DNA of 29,952 nt from a virus: positions 1 to 29,952 of IMG/VR virus record IMGVR_UViG_3300042288_002433; one strand, 5' to 3'. How positions within the stretch are numbered: position 1 is the first letter of the stretch; each line of letters begins with the position of its first letter. Made by a program: the position numbers and the translations under genes. Below are positions 18,095 to 26,077 of the stretch, one piece after another. Below the pieces are notes generated by a model. That model did no database searches. It saw only the letters and a program-made list of their open reading frames with translations, and had not been told where the DNA came from.

Positions 18095-18106
18095 GGTCCA
18101 GACATG
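18089..18106 (+). promoter_or_regulatory. In-frame stop/ribosome-site/start junction splitting the DUF4815-type protein
   Basis: TTCTAAGGT at 18089-18097 holds the TAA stop (18092-18094) and an AAGG Shine-Dalgarno-like site. The ATG at 18104 is nine bases after the stop and in the same frame. Read through, the junction would encode only Gly-Pro-Asp between the two proteins. It is the twin of the gp8/DUF4815 junction at 15005-15022. Confidence 0.55.
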
Positions 18107-20782
18107 TTAAAAGAATTAGGTGTTGTTATTGATGAACCAAGGTCTCTGATCGATGTAAAATTGCGGAAGGCATATTACAGCCTCGTAGGCCGCGATGTAG
18201 ATCTAGAGGGACTACAATACTGGGGTAACCTCATTCAGACAGGTTCAATGACCTATGAGCAGGTTATAAATTTCATTGCCAATCCCACAAACTTCCCTTT
18301 GGTTGGACAGTATAGAGATCAGGGCAATGGCAATCCGGTTCAAAATTTAATCAGGCGTGATAATGATGGCAATGTTGAATTTCTAGAAGCTGCATTCAAT
18401 ACACAGTTCGATAGGGCCAACCTAGGCTATCAGGTTACGGGCGATATCATTAGTTTGCCATACAATCATGCAATCTATGTTCAAAATAAACTAGCCAGCA
18501 GCAACGTAAACATCAATCCCTATGGAATTGTTAGTTTCATAGGTACGATGGTACTAACACCACCAGACAATAGCATACAACCCAAACCTACCAGTGTTCC
18601 TCAGGTACAGAATGACCCCAATGACAACTATACTACAATTGTAAACAATTTCAAACAAGAAATCGCCAGTAAACAAGGCAAGGTTGTAACCGCAGACAGT
18701 GATTCGGGGTTTTATGGTAGTTATTACGGTGAATGGGAACTTCTAGGACAGGGAACACAGGAACTTGATCCCACCGATAACAAATATAAACGTGTTGATA
18801 CCTATGTAAAATATCGTTATGATTTTAGCATCAAACCACAGTACCAAACAGTAACCAAAGCAGGGCAGCGTCGCGATGTAGTCTATGATCAGAACATCAG
18901 ACCCAAAATGAGCGACATAAGAATTAATTTTTCTGCTCAGGGTATGAAACCCAGAACACGTCTCAATGCCTTCTTTGGTGATCGTAATGTAACCAGCGCC
19001 TGCATGGCTACTACTTATAGACCCGATGGCCAACCCATCATTAGCGATCAACTTGTCACAGACGAACGTGGTGAGATACGAGGTACCTTTACCTATAGCG
19101 AAAGTGATCTGAACTTCGACGCTGGTTTTTACATCTTTGCACTTAGCGACAGTTCTAGAAATGACAATGATAGAAACACCTATGCTTCAGCAGTGTTTAA
19201 TGGGTCAGGTTTAACTGGATATGCTGAAGAAACATTCAGAACTCGCATGGGCGAATTAACAGTCAATAAAACCAGTACTGTTACTGTTTCTGATCCCAGA
19301 ACTGTTGTAGTAGGTGAAGGTCCAGCAACACCACCACCGGTTGTAGCTGGAACGCCAAAAACAGACCTTGATCTTCTTGAAGCGTTTTTCATCTATGGTT
19401 TTGGTCGCCGCCCAACGGCCGAAGAAAAAGCGCATCTCTATGATAAATGGCAAAGTTATGGTGTACATACCATGACTACCTGGAACAACATAGTCATGCA
19501 GAATCCTAGCAACGGTGCCAATACCAATGGCAACGAAATTTTTCGTGAATATGGATTTTTAAGAGTTGATCAAGTACTAAGCTACGTAGATAGGGCCATT
19601 TCGGTTGTACCCAATGGTACTGATAATGCTGATTTACGAAGCAAGTATCTGGCTGCAGCTACGTATAACTATGGAAAATATGACTGGTACTATGAAAAAG
19701 ACAAACCCATATTTCCGGCCACCATAAATTACATGCAGTTTTTGAACCTAGATCCAACGCAGAGCCTAACACCGCCTTGGCTCACAGATCTAAGCTATGA
19801 CTGTTTCAATGCCGAAGGTAAAAAAGTTTGGAATGCTTTGTTTAATTCTTTGGCTGATGTTTATACATTCATAGGTGGTTACAAAACTGCACAGGACTAT
19901 GGAGGACAAATGGCATGGTATGCGCGTAGTTATGGTTTCATAAACTATGATAACAATGGTGTGGTCAGCCTAGGTACACCAAAGATGCCCAAACAACAGA
20001 TTTATGTTCGCGATACCAGCGACATATCCAATTCACATGTTATAACCACCGTCTGGGACAGCACCATAACCGATGATTGCATGCAACCGCATCGAGTGGT
20101 AGTTGCTCCGGCAACTGGTGGTACTACGCAAAGCTCATCTGCATACATTAACATAACCATGTCAAGTGACGCGTTCGAAACTGCTTATAACATTTTTACA
20201 TCCAATAAATCCACAGGTGCCCTTGCAGCTGGTAGCGGTGGATCTGGCACTGGACCAGGCTGGAACAAACCCAAGAATGAGTATCCCATAAATGAATTTT
20301 CTGGCGCTCCTGAAATGTGGCAACCACTTGCAACCTACGGCTCCTATACTGGCAACCTTATCATCCCCAATACTCCCTATGTGCTTCAATGCTTACATTA
20401 TGGAAACCACACAACGCAGATAATTATTGCCGTAAACAATGGCCAAAACGGCAACACTTCACCAGTTCCCATTCGCATATCCTGTCTAGAGACTGGTACT
20501 TTTTATGACACCTGGATACCTCCAGTAAGTGGTAGTGGATACTGGGATGATGGTAGTTCGAATTCTAATTATGTAGATGTATACACACAATACAAGGGAA
20601 CGGATCCATTGGGTATTAGCGCACTAGTAAACCAATATAAACCAGTAAGTTTACAAATATCAGTTCGTGATGCCAATGAGGTTGTAACTGCTCCGCCAGC
20701 CAATGGTGGTTATGGTGGTGGAACTACGGGTGGTGCTGGTGCAGGCTCAGACAATAATGTGGTCAAAGAAATCCCACGATAA
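18104..20782 (+). CDS. DUF4815-type structural protein, middle chain, with DUF4214-like modules
   Basis: About residues 15-68 form a helical DUF4214-like module (LRKAYYSLVGRDVDLEGLQY, then MTYEQVINFIA). From about residue 85 the sequence reads like the continuation of the preceding protein: TGDIISLPYNHAIYVQNKLA, INPYGIVSFIGTMVLTPPDN, then MSDIRINFSAQGMKPRTRL and a stretch ending GFYIFALSDSS. A second DUF4214-like module follows at about 420-470 (AFFIYGFGRRPTAEEKAHLY), with a Pro-rich lead-in. The remaining C-terminal half is unrecognised, rich in Asn, Gly and aromatic residues, and ends in a Gly-rich tail. The start follows AAGG with a short spacer. The 58 bases after its stop separate it from the third chain. 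It is likely a structural partner that assembles with the products of the genes on either side. Confidence 0.65.
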   Translation: MLKELGVVIDEPRSLIDVKLRKAYYSLVGRDVDLEGLQYWGNLIQTGSMTYEQVINFIANPTNFPLVGQYRDQGNGNPVQNLIRRDNDGNVEFLEAAFNTQFDRANLGYQVTGDIISLPYNHAIYVQNKLASSNVNINPYGIVSFIGTMVLTPPDNSIQPKPTSVPQVQNDPNDNYTTIVNNFKQEIASKQGKVVTADSDSGFYGSYYGEWELLGQGTQELDPTDNKYKRVDTYVKYRYDFSIKPQYQTVTKAGQRRDVVYDQNIRPKMSDIRINFSAQGMKPRTRLNAFFGDRNVTSACMATTYRPDGQPIISDQLVTDERGEIRGTFTYSESDLNFDAGFYIFALSDSSRNDNDRNTYASAVFNGSGLTGYAEETFRTRMGELTVNKTSTVTVSDPRTVVVGEGPATPPPVVAGTPKTDLDLLEAFFIYGFGRRPTAEEKAHLYDKWQSYGVHTMTTWNNIVMQNPSNGANTNGNEIFREYGFLRVDQVLSYVDRAISVVPNGTDNADLRSKYLAAATYNYGKYDWYYEKDKPIFPATINYMQFLNLDPTQSLTPPWLTDLSYDCFNAEGKKVWNALFNSLADVYTFIGGYKTAQDYGGQMAWYARSYGFINYDNNGVVSLGTPKMPKQQIYVRDTSDISNSHVITTVWDSTITDDCMQPHRVVVAPATGGTTQSSSAYINITMSSDAFETAYNIFTSNKSTGALAAGSGGSGTGPGWNKPKNEYPINEFSGAPEMWQPLATYGSYTGNLIIPNTPYVLQCLHYGNHTTQIIIAVNNGQNGNTSPVPIRISCLETGTFYDTWIPPVSGSGYWDDGSSNSNYVDVYTQYKGTDPLGISALVNQYKPVSLQISVRDANEVVTAPPANGGYGGGTTGGAGAGSDNNVVKEIPR

Positions 20783-20840
20783 TTTTGCCATTGAAAATGA
20801 AAGATAATTTGTTTAAAAAATATGCTAGAAAAGGTCACTA
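20783..20840 (+). other. Short AT-rich spacer with ribosome site
   Basis: This is the largest gap between genes in the window, at 58 bases. It is AT-rich, with no convincing hairpin or NATAAATA element. A GATAAT at the start of the gap and a TATGCT near its end resemble -10 boxes, but no -35 sits at good spacing, so no promoter is called. AAAAGGT (20829-20835) precedes the ATG at 20841 by five bases and resembles the AAGGT sites at 15009 and 18093. Confidence 0.45.
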
Positions 20841-23147
20841 ATGTCTACCTATCAGTACGAATACGTTGATGCCTGCACTACCCAAGTCATGAGGGGAGTA
20901 GCCACCATATTGTTTTCTGCCTTTGTAGGGTCTAATTACAAAAGATCTGGAGAAAATAATCCTACGCTTGGTACTACATCACCAGCTGTTGGGGAACGTG
21001 GTTATGGTATTTTGCAAGACAATCCTCACTTGGGTGATGGTCAGGATTTCACACAAGTTACTACGAACTTTGTGGCTAAGAATCGTGGTGCAAATCCGAT
21101 ATTTTGGTACGTAGATAGTCGTAGTGCTTGGTACAATGGAATAAATCGTACGCATAATCCAGAATTCAAACTCTGCATGCCTGGCAGTAAGTATTCTGTG
21201 GCTGATCCCATAGCACAGAGTTTCTTTGTGGTAGGTCAAACCGTAATGTTGACCAAGATTGATGTGTATTTTAGAAACAAAGATACTACATTGCCTGTGC
21301 ATCTTGACATTAGACGCAACATCAATGGCGTGCCTGGTCCAGAAGTTATTCCTTTTAGTAGCGTAGTGCTGTATCCTGAGTTGGTACTTACCAGTGAAGA
21401 CGCCAGTCTGCCCACGACGTTTTATTTCAATGGCATAGTACACCTCGAAGAAGGTGAATACAGCATAGTTCTGAGAAGCGACAGCATAAACTATGAAGCC
21501 TGGGTCAGTGTAGTCAATGAACTTGATGTCCAGCGTAAAGTAAAAATTAACACACAGTCTGTGCTTGGATCGTTGTACAAGAGCCAAAATTTGAGCACCT
21601 GGACACCTGACCAATTGGCTGACCTAAAATTCACGCTGTACCGAGCAGATTTTGATACTTCGGTCTATGGTTGGCCGGTGTTTACCATTCATCCCAATCA
21701 TTTTGAGTCGCTTTTGCTTGAAGAAAATCCTCTGGAATTTCATCCAGGTAGCAACAACATTCGAGTATATGCTCCTGGTCATGGACTCAGGACCGGCGAT
21801 AATGTCTACATAGATGCCAGGAGTTTTACTACCAGCACCTTTGTTGACAATCTTGCTAGTGTATCTGGTTCATATATTGTGCGTGGATACACTGCCGATG
21901 ATTTTGCCATCAGAGGTTTGGCCACAGGCAATGCTTCGATCATCACCAAACCAACAAGAACCGGTGGTAAGAGCGTAAGCATAAGAAATTCCCATAATTT
22001 ACTTTTTGACACTGTTTATGCTGAAGTTCCTTACTATGCTGCGGGCACCAAAGATGATTATTTGGGCCTGGGCATGGGCAAAGGTGCCTATAAGGTTCTT
22101 AATGCCAATACCAGAACCTTTGAATTTGGGCAGTTCACGTTGAACAAAGAATTAAACTTTGCTTCTACCATGGTCATGTTGAATCCTGCAGCCAATGGGC
22201 ACATCAACGTACCACTGAATGCTCCGTATCCAACTGAGCAAAACTATGATACCTTTGCCTTGTATTTTCCCCTCATCACAGACAATAGATATGTAAGCCC
22301 TTTGTTGGACAAAGGAAAATTGAAAATCAATCTAATTAAAAATCAGGTTGATTCTCAAGATGTTCTGACCAATAATTACATGGTTGAGGACCTGCCCTAT
22401 GTTGTTGCCAACAGTTATACAACATCCATAAGCCTGGTTAATAATACCAATACACTGGGAAGAATTTTTACAACAAATGCTTCGGAAGCAGCTAATTTCA
22501 TGGCACTTGTACCTGGAAATCACCTGGGTGTGGCCATGGGAGCAAATTTGCATGGTTATTATAGAGTATTAAGAACTGACACCAATGGTACCAATGCCAA
22601 TATTTTCATATCTGCCATAGAAACACGTAAAACTGCTACTGTTGGTAACCAAAATCTCATTTTAAATACTACAACCAATGCACTTAATGCTCCGTATGTT
22701 TCAAATGTTTATGCGTACTCGCCCAATATACTAGTTGATAACAGTAGCATCTACATTATATACGGAAGAAGATATGTTGATGATCTAGCACCACGCAATA
22801 GTTCATCCAAAGCCAAATACATTACACGTGAAGTTAAATTTGCCAACCCCAGCACCAGTATTTTCCTCAAACTCGATGCCTGCATACCAGAAAAAACCAA
22901 TCTAAGATTCTACTATAGAACCAAACTCACGTCGGATACCGAAGAATTAGCAGACAAGCATTTTGAAGAATTTCCTGTTGTAGTGTTACCAACCAGTAAA
23001 GACGGTGATGAATACTTTGAAATCGAAACACAAATTGATAATTTACCACCGTTCCAAAGTCTGCAGGTCAAAGTTGTGTTCGAAGCCAAAACATATGCTG
23101 GTTTGCCACCCAAAGTAAAGAACCTTCGCATCATAAGTTTAGCATGA
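20841..23147 (+). CDS. Structural protein, C-terminal chain of the split DUF4815-type protein
   Basis: About residues 118-225 hold a beta-sandwich domain that, in large T4-like marine phage structural proteins, follows the DUF4815 core. It reads DPIAQSFFVVGQTVMLTKID, VYFRNKDTTLPVHLDIR, NGVPGPEVIPFSSVVL and an EEGEYSIVLRS strand. LGSLYKSQNLSTWTPDQLAD and LKFTLYRADFD follow in the usual order. The first 110 residues are not recognised. The C-terminal half is beta-rich and ends in a sheet-like segment (ETQIDNLPPFQSLQVKVVFE). The AAAAGGT at 20829 supports the start, and the stop overlaps the next gene as ATGA. A structural, baseplate- or fibre-attachment role is likely. That it is the last third of a split protein is inferred from remembered domain order in relatives. 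Confidence 0.7.
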   Translation: MSTYQYEYVDACTTQVMRGVATILFSAFVGSNYKRSGENNPTLGTTSPAVGERGYGILQDNPHLGDGQDFTQVTTNFVAKNRGANPIFWYVDSRSAWYNGINRTHNPEFKLCMPGSKYSVADPIAQSFFVVGQTVMLTKIDVYFRNKDTTLPVHLDIRRNINGVPGPEVIPFSSVVLYPELVLTSEDASLPTTFYFNGIVHLEEGEYSIVLRSDSINYEAWVSVVNELDVQRKVKINTQSVLGSLYKSQNLSTWTPDQLADLKFTLYRADFDTSVYGWPVFTIHPNHFESLLLEENPLEFHPGSNNIRVYAPGHGLRTGDNVYIDARSFTTSTFVDNLASVSGSYIVRGYTADDFAIRGLATGNASIITKPTRTGGKSVSIRNSHNLLFDTVYAEVPYYAAGTKDDYLGLGMGKGAYKVLNANTRTFEFGQFTLNKELNFASTMVMLNPAANGHINVPLNAPYPTEQNYDTFALYFPLITDNRYVSPLLDKGKLKINLIKNQVDSQDVLTNNYMVEDLPYVVANSYTTSISLVNNTNTLGRIFTTNASEAANFMALVPGNHLGVAMGANLHGYYRVLRTDTNGTNANIFISAIETRKTATVGNQNLILNTTTNALNAPYVSNVYAYSPNILVDNSSIYIIYGRRYVDDLAPRNSSSKAKYITREVKFANPSTSIFLKLDACIPEKTNLRFYYRTKLTSDTEELADKHFEEFPVVVLPTSKDGDEYFEIETQIDNLPPFQSLQVKVVFEAKTYAGLPPKVKNLRIISLA

Positions 23148-23368
23148 AATACAAAGTTGAAGACAGACCTGGTCTCGTTCGCGATTCCAGGTCCAAGGCC
23201 ATTATTGTTGAAGATCAAGAAGCTCTGAATCGCTACCTCAAAGAACGAAGCTATAGATTACAGCTGGCATCCACTAATCAGGGACTGGAGGATCAGATAA
23301 ATAACCTTAAGACCGAAGTAAACGAACTTAAGAATCTGGTCCAGCAACTGATTAGTCGAGATCGCTGA
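23144..23368 (+). CDS. Small coiled-coil structural protein
   Basis: This 74-residue protein begins MKYKVEDRPGLVRDSRSKAI and ends in a heptad-like coiled coil (GLEDQINNLKTEVNELKNLV). Small proteins with a similar VRD...AII.D...L..Y...R start and a coiled-coil end occur between large structural genes in T4-like cyanophages; their role is not known to me. It overlaps the previous gene by ATGA and the next by TGATG, so it is tightly coupled to the fibre gene. The coiled coil suggests an oligomeric connector or assembly factor, which is an inference. Confidence 0.7.
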   Translation: MKYKVEDRPGLVRDSRSKAIIVEDQEALNRYLKERSYRLQLASTNQGLEDQINNLKTEVNELKNLVQQLISRDR

Positions 23369-26076
23369 TGCCTGTAACCTACCTATATACCGAAAATACT
23401 CTTGCTCAATGGCGTACCTATACCAACATCATAGGCGCCAACGTTGGTGATCTTGACCGGCTCTACTTGCCTTTTCCAGGTAATGTTGATCTAGTATCTG
23501 CCATCAATTCAATCTATAGCATTCTCATCACTGTCAATGGTGTTGCCAATGCTACGGCAACAGATTTGGGTAATGTCAAAGGTCTTAATACCAATGCCAA
23601 TACCAACATCATCATGGCCATCAATGAGCTGCATGGTAATATTGGTCCTCTGCCCAATCTTCGTACTTCGGCCAACACAAATTTAGTCTATGCCATAAAC
23701 GAAATTTACGGCAATGTTGGTATTCTGGCCAACCTTAAAACCAATGCCAATGCCAATGCAGTAGTTGCCATCAATGAGCTCTGGGGCAACGTTGGCCCAC
23801 TGCCCAATCTCTACACTACTGCCAATGCCAACATTGTCTATGCAGTCAATGAGCTCTATAGCAACATAGGCAATCTTCTTACTCTTAATACCACAAACAA
23901 AACAACTATTGTTGGATCTATCAATGACATTTTGTCCAATGTCATTGGCAATCTTTATACCCTAAACACCACAGTAAACACCAACATAGTTGCCGCCATC
24001 AATGATGTCATGGTTGGTGAGAATGATTTCGTTGTTGGTAATATTGATATACGTGGTGAATTCACTACCAGAGATTCCCTGCTAGAACTAGCATCCAACA
24101 ATCTTCTCAATCCCGATGATGTCATAGACATAGGATTTTTTGGCAAAACACCCGAAACATTCTATCTCTGGTCCGAAGAGTATGGCAATGTTTACATACG
24201 TGAAGGATACAGCGATGCACTAGGAAGAATCATCCTAGAAGATGCTTCGGGCAATGTAATTTCCGAAGATTATTTGGGTGATGCCAATACCATTGTACGG
24301 CACGTAGGGTTGTTCAGAGACGCATCACAGTTTGACAATAGGTTTGTTTTCTTTGCCAATCTGCTAGCAGAGCCAGAAGCTAACATCATAGACACCAGCA
24401 ACATCAGCTATGCTCTGGCCAATGTTGCTGCTGAATACTTCATAGGTAACCTCAGAGGCTGGGCTGATTGGGCTCGACAGATATGGGCCACGAATGTCAT
24501 AGAAAATGGCAATACCACCTATGGTAATGTATTTTTCCAGAATACTCGTTCCAGACAATCCATTGGCGTTACAGGGTTGGGCATTGATTATAATCCCATT
24601 TCTGGTATTTTCAGTCTAGACTTCACAGAAATAGCCGCAGGCATTTTGGGTTTAGGTAATACCGATGGTTTACCCGAAGGCAATGCCAATCTTTATTACA
24701 CCAATGCCAGAGCACAGGCCTTTGTTGGGGAATGGTTGACCTTTGCTGATCCATTGAATTTTGACAGCGTCAATGGCATAGTAGATTTAAATTTTTTAGA
24801 CACTGACAATGTACCTGAAGGCAATGTAAACTTTTACTTTAGCAATGCTTTGGCTAGAAATGCCATTAGCAACGTTGGAAACATACTGCTCTATGATCCA
24901 TTGACTGGTGAGCTTTCCATCAATACTGCCATCATGGGCAATGTAGTAAGTGTCAATGCCAAAGACGGCGAAGTAACTCTCAATACCGATGAAGTGCCCG
25001 AAGGCCCTGCGGGCAATTTGTATTTTACTACCAATAATTGGTTGGCCAGACTGGCCTTTGTATATACCAGCAACATTGCCGAAGATCCCAACAGCAATCT
25101 AGCCAATACCACCATTGGCAACGTATATTTCACCAATGCTCGTGCCAGAGCCGCTGTTGGTAATGCTGGTCCAGAAATAAACTATGACCGAGCCAATGGT
25201 TTATTCAGTCTTAATGTGAATGCCATTTTGGCAGGTGTGAGTTCTGTGAACGGAGCCAATGGTAATGTCATACTTTATACCAGCAACATAGCCGAAAATC
25301 CCAACAGCAATCTAGCCAATACCACCATTGGCAATGTATACTTTACCAATGCCAGAGCACGACATGCTATATCGGTCATAGGTGCTGCTACATATACTTC
25401 GGCCAATGGTGAGATTTACGTTCCCGGGCCATATGGTCTAGCCTATAAGCGTTTCATTTATACTTTAGGCACAGCTTCAAATGTCATAACCGGCCCTGAC
25501 GACAACGGTCATACATTGCTGATCGACATGGCAGCAGCCACAGATGTATATGTCAATGGCATAAGAGCCATTTCTGGCATTGACTTTACCATCAACAATA
25601 GCCTTGCTTCCAGTAATGTTTTATTCAATACAATATTACCCATTGGAACACGCATACTTACACAGGAAATTACAGGAAATCTTGCAGTAAGTCAGGGTTA
25701 TGTTACTGAAACAAGAACTGATTATCTTGAACCTTTGAATCTACCCACTGTACCGGCTAATGCCAATGTTTTTGTGGATTTGGCATATGGAGCGAATACT
25801 GTATTTTCTGTGAATGTAAATAGTTCAATGCAGTTCAATTTCATAAATCCACCGTTGACCACCAACAAAGCCTTTGTGTTTACTATATTTACTAGAATGA
25901 GTTCATACAACGACGGTAGTTATTCTTATACCTGGCCGGCCAATGTACATTGGGATGATGATTCAACACCCCCGATAACTGCCATTCCGGATCGTACCGA
26001 AGCATATTCTTTTTGGACACTAGACAATGGCAATGTTTATTATGGTTATAAAAACCTAAGCGCAGCAAGAACGTGA
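23368..26076 (+). CDS. Tail-fibre protein with tandem AINEL and YFTNARAR repeats
   Basis: This 902-residue protein has fibre architecture. About residues 71-215 contain six tandem units of roughly 25 residues, centred on AINEL..NIGPLPN. About 228-360 match a domain seen in T4-like marine fibres: LLELASNN, IDIGFFGK, VGLFRDAS, then FFANLLAEPEANIIDT. About 435-669 carry repeats of LPEGN.NLYYTNARA, two of them almost identical (IGNVYFTNARARAAV and IGNVYFTNARARHAI). Residues 680-902 are a probable tip or attachment domain: YVNGIRAISGIDFTINN, then strands ending in WPANVHWDDD and YSFWTLDNGNVYYGYK. Such repeats trimerise into a shaft whose distal domain contacts the host. It starts on TGATG and ends one base before the next ATG. 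Which end binds the virion is inferred. Confidence 0.82.
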   Translation: MPVTYLYTENTLAQWRTYTNIIGANVGDLDRLYLPFPGNVDLVSAINSIYSILITVNGVANATATDLGNVKGLNTNANTNIIMAINELHGNIGPLPNLRTSANTNLVYAINEIYGNVGILANLKTNANANAVVAINELWGNVGPLPNLYTTANANIVYAVNELYSNIGNLLTLNTTNKTTIVGSINDILSNVIGNLYTLNTTVNTNIVAAINDVMVGENDFVVGNIDIRGEFTTRDSLLELASNNLLNPDDVIDIGFFGKTPETFYLWSEEYGNVYIREGYSDALGRIILEDASGNVISEDYLGDANTIVRHVGLFRDASQFDNRFVFFANLLAEPEANIIDTSNISYALANVAAEYFIGNLRGWADWARQIWATNVIENGNTTYGNVFFQNTRSRQSIGVTGLGIDYNPISGIFSLDFTEIAAGILGLGNTDGLPEGNANLYYTNARAQAFVGEWLTFADPLNFDSVNGIVDLNFLDTDNVPEGNVNFYFSNALARNAISNVGNILLYDPLTGELSINTAIMGNVVSVNAKDGEVTLNTDEVPEGPAGNLYFTTNNWLARLAFVYTSNIAEDPNSNLANTTIGNVYFTNARARAAVGNAGPEINYDRANGLFSLNVNAILAGVSSVNGANGNVILYTSNIAENPNSNLANTTIGNVYFTNARARHAISVIGAATYTSANGEIYVPGPYGLAYKRFIYTLGTASNVITGPDDNGHTLLIDMAAATDVYVNGIRAISGIDFTINNSLASSNVLFNTILPIGTRILTQEITGNLAVSQGYVTETRTDYLEPLNLPTVPANANVFVDLAYGANTVFSVNVNSSMQFNFINPPLTTNKAFVFTIFTRMSSYNDGSYSYTWPANVHWDDDSTPPITAIPDRTEAYSFWTLDNGNVYYGYKNLSAART
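23578..24012 (+). repeat. Six tandem ~75-bp units in the tail-fibre gene
   Basis: The DNA encodes successive copies of a 25-residue unit with the core [AS]-[IV]-N-[DE]-[ILV] and a Leu/Asn-rich lead-in. Units 1-3 are closest to each other, and units 4-6 have drifted (one gains a residue at SNVIGNLYT). Such units are typical of phage fibre shafts and vary in number by recombination. Confidence 0.8.
25063..25150 (+). repeat. 88-bp direct repeat, copy 1 (tail fibre)
   Basis: This copy encodes YTSNIAEDPNSNLANTTIGN followed by VYFTNARAR. It matches the copy at 25276-25363, 213 bp downstream, with only scattered base changes. The block CCCAACAGCAATCTAGCC is identical in both. Confidence 0.85.
25276..25363 (+). 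repeat. 88-bp direct repeat, copy 2 (tail fibre)
   Basis: This is the second copy of the repeat at 25063-25150. It encodes YTSNIAENPNSNLANTTIGN and VYFTNARAR. Conservation at DNA level, including synonymous positions, points to a recent duplication or ongoing gene conversion inside the fibre gene. Confidence 0.85.
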
Positions 26077-26077
26077 C

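Noticed and set aside
20783-20840. Sigma-70-type promoter in the spacer
   Set aside because: TTGAAA and TATGCT are about 24 bases apart, too far, and the region is simply AT-rich; no late-promoter motif is present.
20979-21614. 211-codon open frame on the - strand
   Set aside because: It lies wholly inside the well-supported 20841-23147 gene, has no ribosome site or recognisable domain, and its composition (many Ile, Tyr, Thr and His) is what the opposite strand of that gene would give.
23578-24012. CRISPR-like regular repeats
   Set aside because: Units are contiguous, in frame, diverged, and encode a typical fibre shaft repeat; there are no spacers between conserved repeats.
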